Shown piece after piece: positions 58,389 through 64,000 of a stretch of 64,000 nt of DNA (within the stretch, counting starts at the first letter, position 1; every line of letters starts with the position of its first letter). The stretch covers positions 248,001-312,000 of the forward strand of contig JAGTJM010000013.1 of assembly GCA_020747015.1 (NCBI GenBank), written 5' to 3'. Origin of the DNA: Pyrenochaeta sp. MPI-SDFR-AT-0127 (Eukaryota; Ascomycota; Dothideomycetes; Pleosporales; Cucurbitariaceae). Both the position numbers and the translations under genes were made by a program. The notes under the pieces were generated by a model. That model was not told where the DNA came from, searched no databases, and worked only from the letters and a program-made list of their open reading frames with translations.

Positions 58389-60646
58389 TCATGGATAGTT
58401 GAAATCTGGTAGATTCATCCAATCCGTCCACAACGGGTTGCTATCGTCCCAGGGAAGATCGAGCAGCGCTGTAGAAAAGATATCAGAGTTCGTGACCGTT
58501 TCATTCACTTCGTTATAGGACATTGTAGAGAAAGGTAGTGTATCTGGCCAGAAGCTTGAGATGTGATCGCTTGTCAGCTGGCTCGCTGAAATCGCGGCAT
58601 CGGCACTAGAAGGCGACATGATATCTGGTATAGTGATAGCGGGTGCGAGATCATGCGGAGGCAATTGCGATGGACGATCGATATTCGGTGCTTGCTTGAC
58701 CAGAACCCGTAGGAACCGTCCGTACACAACAGACGCACCATTCCTATGACTAGGAGTGCTGCCAATACGCTCCAACACTGTGGCTGTCTCTTCGATGAGA
58801 TTACGGACACTAGGCGCAAGGCTCTTGTTGCCGCTTTTCCCAGGCACTGGGGCGCTCAAAGCAAGCGAGATACTTGCTGCGAAGCATATCATGGTGACCG
58901 TGTTATTCGGCATTGATTTTAAACGTGCCTCGCCTTGAATAGCTGCTCGCATAACATTGAGAGCAGAGGATAATGCTGATGTACGGAAAGAACGCTTGAC
59001 TTCTGGTGGAGCGCTTGGGTGGTTCAAAAGCATGCTGTAGGTCGAAAGGCGAGTGTGAGTAACTAGTATCTCAACATATGGCGGCAGGTTCCTGCCCTCA
59101 GAATCGCCGATCACCAAAGTCCAGGTCAGAAACCACTTGTCAAAGAAATCGTTGATGGCTTTGTCGATGTCTTGTGCGACCTTTGAGCCTATATCAATAA
59201 CACGGTAGCTGTCACATCTCGATCTGACATTAACAAAAAGATCATCGAGATCTCTGCGAAGTACAGCCATGGACACAAGTGGGCCGTCTTGGATGTCGGA
59301 ATCCTGATGATAATGCCACTTATCGCTGTGCTGTATCAGGGACGTTTTTGGAACGCAGTAGCTGCGGCCTCGAGCCAGGCAAACGCCGCGCTCCAATACA
59401 AACAGCGCGATCCAGACTCTTTCTCTTCGACGTAGTAATCGTCTTCCCCATTCTGAGTCTACGTCAACATCTTCAAAGCCGTCCATAGTCAGCGCCTTGC
59501 TGGCATCGAGGCACTCAGCCTTCGGTATTTGCCTGATGAGGTCCTGGTCAAAGGATGAGGAAGGGACGACAATCTTGTCAAGCGAAAGGTCGAGCGCGAT
59601 GGACAATGCTGTAGCAAGGTAGAGACTGGTGTCATCGTCACTTGCGTGTGAACCTGGAGGCATCCAAGGAATGCTGACCATCAAAGCGAGTACAATCTCC
59701 ACGGACCTGAACTTCCTAACAATGACTTGCTCTGCCAGAAATCGTCGATGCAAAAGCAGTCTTTTTGCTAGCGACGCAGCTTCTGGTAAGAAGATGGCTG
59801 TCATGGCCAGTAATGTCGTGAACAAGAAGGCAGAACGATTCCGAACAAATGGTAGCGTATGAACTAATGGGTCGAGTCCCCAGCGAGTATGCGCCAACTT
59901 TTCGTGGAAACTATCCATCTTTATCAGTCGCCACTACACACATGACGTTGATAAACTTACTATCGTAGTAACATCTCTGCTTCTTCCATCGTCACCAAGC
60001 CAACCTCGATGGGATCTAGGCCGGGGCCTTGGTCAAGGCTCGCTTTCATCGGCATGAAAAAGCGATGTACGTCTGAGAAAGCGCTGTGTTCGCTTCCATT
60101 GATCCTACTTCCTGGCGTGGAGGCATTGTGTTCAAAAGCATGTGGAGATGCGATTCGGAGGTCTGATGCTCGGGCGAGCAGCTGAAGGGGGTTCTCAACT
60201 CCTTCTAAGGCTAATTGATCATCGCTTGAGGTTCCGGTTTCCTCTTTGATGGGAACAACAGCATCGCTACTTGAAGGGGATCCTGCTCCAATACGCTTGG
60301 ACTCAATTTCGTCTCCCTGCGCTTCGCCAAGAAGCTTTTGCAGATGTTGCAGTGTAGTTTGGCTGGTAGTGACATCTGATTTCCTCTTCTTGATAGCCTC
60401 TTCAACCTGGTAGATGGCTTTCTCGAGCCCAGAGCGCTTGCTGGGTGAAATTTAGCATATCACTCGCATTAGGGCATAGGTGTATAATTACTTTTTCACG
60501 CCTTTTTGCCTACCAATGTGAAATTCGGGTATCACGCATTCTGCGCTGATGTGTTCACACCTCTCACAGATTGATGCTCCCTCATCGCGTCGGCACTTAA
60601 TTTTGCTTCGGCGGCAGTTAAGACAGGCCGCTTGTTTGGTGTTCAT
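58389..60646 (-). CDS. Zn2Cys6 fungal transcription factor
   Basis: Three exons (60646-60492, 60440-59961, 59910-58389) give 718 residues. The binuclear cluster C-x2-C-x6-C-x8-C-x2-C-x6-C starts at Cys8 (CLNCRRSKIKC ... CERCEHISAEC). The linker GRQKGVKNKRSGLEKAIYQVEEAIKKRK, rebuilt across the first splice, is the expected dimerisation helix. The second splice restores LLRYFHEKLAHTRWGLDPLVHTL, and the rest is the fungal-specific regulator domain (FLFTTLLAMTAIF). It likely acts as a pathway activator. Nearby candidates for control are the ACS transporter and CoA-transferase upstream, but this is only proximity. Confidence 0.92.
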
Positions 60647-61225
60647 TCCGCGAGCTCGCTGGGATTGTGGAGCCGTGTATTAAGAGAACGCTTGATATGG
60701 TTGAAGGTTTGATAGCATTAGCATCCTTTGTGACCGATTGATGACTGAACTGGCCGTGAAGGCATTCAGGCCTCAAAAGTTATGTCACCCGTTTCGCTTT
60801 GCAGCAGATGAGTCGACGAGTCCGTTCGGCAGGGTGTGGAGGCCTAGCGCATGAGATCTATGGATCATTCAGCAAGGCAATTGGGGACGATGAGGAGCTT
60901 GGACAGCCGTTCGGTGGGCTCGCAGTTGAAACCACGATCGTGCTAGCCTGTTGTGCACTAGTCCGAACCTTTTGACTAAATTGTTGACGCTACCCCTCGA
61001 TTCGAATCGAGTAATTATTCAATGCTTTATGCATTTCATTGGAACTAAGGACACTAAACGTGAATCATATTAATTCAAGATGCTATGAGCAAGCCGCAAG
61101 TACACGATATCAAACGAGTCCGCTCCCACGCTCAGTACAGGGCCCAAGAAAGATGACAAGACGGCCTAACATGGGTTGCAGAATGGAAAATAATACAATA
61201 ATTCACACACGTTCCTTGGACATCT
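60647..61225. other. Intergenic region, regulator promoter and thioesterase 3' flank
   Basis: About 0.58 kb. Nothing recognised except expected regulatory and 3' sequences. Confidence 0.5.
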
Positions 61226-62396
61226 TTACAGCTTGCTGTCGCTCTGTCGCAAACGCACGACGCCCTATTCTGAGTTAGTCTGGGCAAGCTGGAAAGGATG
61301 GGTGCGCTGCTTACCTCCTGGACACAGGTTGCGATGAGCGTGCCATCTTGCGTATACATCCTCTGGAACACAAGCCCTCGACCGTCGCCGGCCCATGGTG
61401 TCTCCATCTCTGTGAAGATCCATTCATCGGCTCTAAAACTCCGAGGATTGTGGAAGTAGATTGTATGATCCAGGCTGACCATCATACCGATTTCGGGTGT
61501 TGCGTCTTGTGTAATGTCTTCGCCATTCTTCAATCTACGGAGACGCTGGATATCTGCCTCGTCTACAAACTTCATGCGCCTCAGTTCAGTTTCATCCATC
61601 TCGAGCAGTTTCTTGAGCATCTCTTCGTCAATGCTTGACTTTGCCTTGCTCTTGCGCTGAGTGGAGTATCGCCAGAGCTTGTGGGAGCGAGCAATTGTGC
61701 CGATGAAGTAGCTATCCGACATGTAGGCGATGGCAGAGAGGTGCGCTTCATGTCCACCGGCGGGAGAAATCTTGCCGCGTGCTTTCATCCACTGCCTGCA
61801 TTTCTTCAGGTGAGGCTGGTTTGAATCATCTACGGCTTGTCAGTTCTCCTATACCCTAGGTTTGACATGTGAAAGTGCGTACCATTCTCAATAGCCAGCC
61901 TTTGACTCTGGAATGGACTCCTACCACCATTCATTTCCAGATCATCCATACCCTCGACGGGCCCTGGAACATCCGGCATTGGATACACATGCTCGACCTT
62001 TTGCTCTCCTCCGCTGTTCTGCCTGACAAAGCTCATAGTCGTTGTGAAGATGACCTTTCCTCTCTGCCGTGCCTGCACAGTCCGAGTCGCAAACGACTTT
62101 CCTGACCGGACGCGCTCGACATGGTATATAATAGGGATTTCAGCGTTTCCAGCAAGCACGAAATAGCAATGCATCGAGTGAACGGTGAAATCAGGGTCCA
62201 CGGTCTTCTGTGCCGCACTGAGCGTCTGTGCAATTGCAGCGCCGCCGAAGATGCCGCGCGCACCAGGGGGATGCCATAGCGGCCTTGTGTTGGTGAAGAG
62301 GTCGGGGTCGATATCGGATAGTTGGGTCAACTCGAGTACGTTCTCGATGTTGGATTGCGAGTGGTCAACGGGCGGTGGGCGAATGAGGGTTGCCAT
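61226..62396 (-). CDS. Peroxisomal acyl-CoA thioesterase II (TesB/ACOT8 type)
   Basis: Three exons (62396-61883, 61829-61315, 61264-61226) give 355 residues. The double hot-dog fold shows PLWHPPGARGIFGGAAIAQTL, HCYFVLAG, RVRSGKSFATRTVQARQ, and in the second half MMVSLDHTIYFHNPRSFRADEW with the catalytic Asp, then GRGLVFQRMYTQDG. Splicing into a last exon of only 39 nt yields QEGVVRLRQSDSKL-stop. That agrees with the family end and supplies a canonical C-terminal SKL peroxisomal signal. Reading through the last intron instead gives an unrelated tail. The enzyme hydrolyses acyl-CoA during peroxisomal beta-oxidation. It diverges from the CPS1-like gene. Confidence 0.94.
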
Positions 62397-62878
62397 GTTG
62401 GTGGAGCATCCAAAAACCAGAATACCTGTGTAAAAGGGTGAGTGTCACTGGAAAGTTAGCAAGGAGGCATTCACAAGATTATGTTTTGTTACTCGGCCGA
62501 CGCATGACAGCTGAAGGGTACATCCTCGAGCCGAGGCATAAGAATAGCCTAGGGGGCCCACATGAAGGCGATGCGACAAGCTTCAGGGCTGACTAACGCG
62601 GAGGATCCGCCAAGCGAAGGAGCCGCCGCTGAAGCAGCAACGTCATACTGTTGGTCTGGCGCGTTCCTGACTTGCTTACTGCCAATGTGCCCATTTTCAA
62701 GCTTTCACCAACAAGCCTAGCCATTGACTGGCTTCTTCCTCCACGCGCACATCTCTCGCCTATGGGCTCTACACTGGCTGGTGGCGCCGCGCATTCTTAA
62801 CATTGTCATGTAACGGACCGCCACCTTGCACACTCGCTCCACCTTGGCCGCCGCAACCCCCCGTTTTGGAACACCACT
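62397..62878. promoter_or_regulatory. Divergent promoter, thioesterase / CPS1-like genes
   Basis: About 480 bp between two starts reading away from each other. No gene is seen. Confidence 0.55.
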
Positions 62879-64000
62879 ATGGCCGAGAACCCAGAGTTGC
62901 AGGAGAAGCTGCAGGAGCTGGACCATGAGCTGGAAGAAGGCGATATCACCAGGAAAGGGTCCGTTGCTTTCGCCATGTCAAGTGTCGCATCCCCGCGTGC
63001 GCTAACGAGTCGCACAGTTACGAAAAGCGTCGAACCGTACTCCTATCGCAATACCTAGGGCCTGAAGTCGCAGCGCAATTGCAGAATGAGCTTCGACAGC
63101 AGAGTCCAAGCCAGAGCGAGGGCTCTGGCTCTCGCAGCGCATCCCTCGCAGCGCTCTCTGGCCCCCAGCATCCCCCGCAGATCGAACTGCCGCGTCCAGA
63201 ATCATACCACGACAGTTCGGCGCCGAGCACCATGGGCACCTCACACTATCCCAGCTCCTCAGTGAGCAGCACAGGGAATTCACAATACATGGCATATCCG
63301 CCCAGTCAAGTCGGGCGCTTTCAAGAAAAGCAGCTAGGAATACGAACCAGCTCACTGCAGAGAAATGCCTCACAGTTGTCGCAGGGAAGTGAGACGTTCA
63401 TACCACGACCACAAACGCCCGAGTATAGCTATTCGCGAGAAGGCACTATGATGGGCAACTATGCCTTCAATCCAGACACCCAGCAGGGCCTTGACGGGTA
63501 CGGGTCACCAGGGGACATGAGCCGACGAAGCACAATGCTGGAAGTGAATCAGGGCTATTTTTCAGACTTCACAGGACAACAAATGCAAGACCAGCGAGAT
63601 TCATACGGCGGCCCTAACCGCTACTCATCCGGTGATGCCTTCTCTCCTACCGCTGCGATACCCCCTCCAATGATGAACCCGAATGATCTTCCAGCGGGTG
63701 TGGTGGATACGATGCTTCCTCTCGAACCCCGAGATCTGCCCTTTGATGTCTACGATCCACATAATCCGAACATTAAAATGTCCAAGTTCGACAACATCGG
63801 CGCTGTGTTACGACATCGAGGCCGCACACAGCCGCGAAGCACTGCTTTCTGGGTGCTAGACTCGAAAGGCAAAGAGACGGCATCAATAACCTGGGAGAAG
63901 GTAGCAAGCCGTGCTGAGAAGGTCGCAAAGGTGATCAGGGACAAAAGCAATCTTTACCGAGGCGATCGCGTAGCGTTGGTATACAGAGACACGGAAATCA
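62879..64000 (+). CDS. CPS1: CPS1/DIP2-family AMP-binding protein, N-terminal part
   Basis: Two exons are seen so far (62879-62958; 63018 to beyond the window), joined across a 59-nt intron with CGCTAACG branch. The ATG follows CCACT. The N terminus ELQEKLQELDHELEEGDITRKGYEKRRTVLLSQYLG is the DMAP1-binding domain that heads DIP2 and fungal CPS1 proteins. A Ser/Gln-rich disordered linker (about residues 60-250) follows. The first adenylate-forming domain then begins (SKFDNIGAVLRHRG, TAFWVLDSKGKE, LYRGDRVALVYRD). CPS1 is a known fungal virulence-associated gene in Cochliobolus and Coccidioides. Its animal relatives act on acyl chains through AMP-binding domains. The gene is cut by the window end, so later domains are unseen. 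Confidence 0.85.

Noticed and set aside
1..64000. tRNA, rRNA, CRISPR or intact transposable elements
   Set aside because: Reading both strands gave no B-box-like GGTTCGAATCC with partner stem, no rRNA text, no spaced direct repeats and no reverse transcriptase or transposase motif.

Overview
This window is nuclear DNA of a filamentous ascomycete, most likely a dothideomycete of the Pleosporales type. Most genes are split by short introns (mostly 46-65 nt) with GT...AG ends and CTAAC/CTGAC-like branch sites. Genes lie singly on either strand with 0.2-3 kb between them. Several families are typical of filamentous fungi: DUF4045-gelsolin, Zn2Cys6 regulators, a CPS1/DIP2-like protein, DHA1/ACS/sugar MFS carriers and a Gal80-like oxidoreductase. 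All exon structures were inferred by hand from reading frame, splice consensus and expected protein continuity. There is no transcript evidence.

Left part (1-20 kb). A serine/arginine-rich protein with repeated RRxS sites (587-1717, -) is followed by a very large repetitive Gly/Ala-zipper and LEA-like protein (3424-8255, +, five exons). A regulator with a Zn2Cys6 cluster far from its N terminus (9012-11004, -) diverges from LSM7 (11968-12529, +). Next come a membrane-anchored fungal F-box-like protein (14144-15202, +), a small cupin (15458-16093, -), a ubiquitin C-terminal hydrolase (16715-17446, +) and an AT-hook-bearing fungal protein (18356-19797, -).

Accessory part (20-34 kb). A six-exon cytochrome P450 (20680-22539, -) borders about 3.2 kb without an intact gene, which contains a frameshifted relic (23832-24544). 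Four genes on the + strand follow: a Gal80-like Gfo/Idh/MocA oxidoreductase, a DHA1-type MFS exporter, a malate/L-lactate dehydrogenase-family oxidoreductase, and an MFS sugar/quinate-type permease. The permease has three CreA-type motifs close upstream. This looks like a small catabolic or specialised-metabolism neighbourhood.

Housekeeping part (34-51 kb). In order: a 1705-residue DUF4045 plus gelsolin-repeat protein (-), ARL2 with a 17-nt microexon (-), a GNAT-type acetyltransferase (+), a small conserved fungal protein (+), a WRAP73-like WD-repeat protein (-) and a polyglutamine protein (-).

Right part (53-64 kb). An ACS-family MFS transporter, a mitochondrial 3-ketoacid CoA-transferase, a Zn2Cys6 regulator and a peroxisomal acyl-CoA thioesterase whose PTS1 signal sits in a tiny last exon are all on the - strand. 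The window ends inside a CPS1/DIP2-like protein (+).

No rRNA, tRNA, CRISPR array or intact transposon was recognised. Long pure C or G tracts (C20, C12, G27) are a curious feature of three non-coding stretches.
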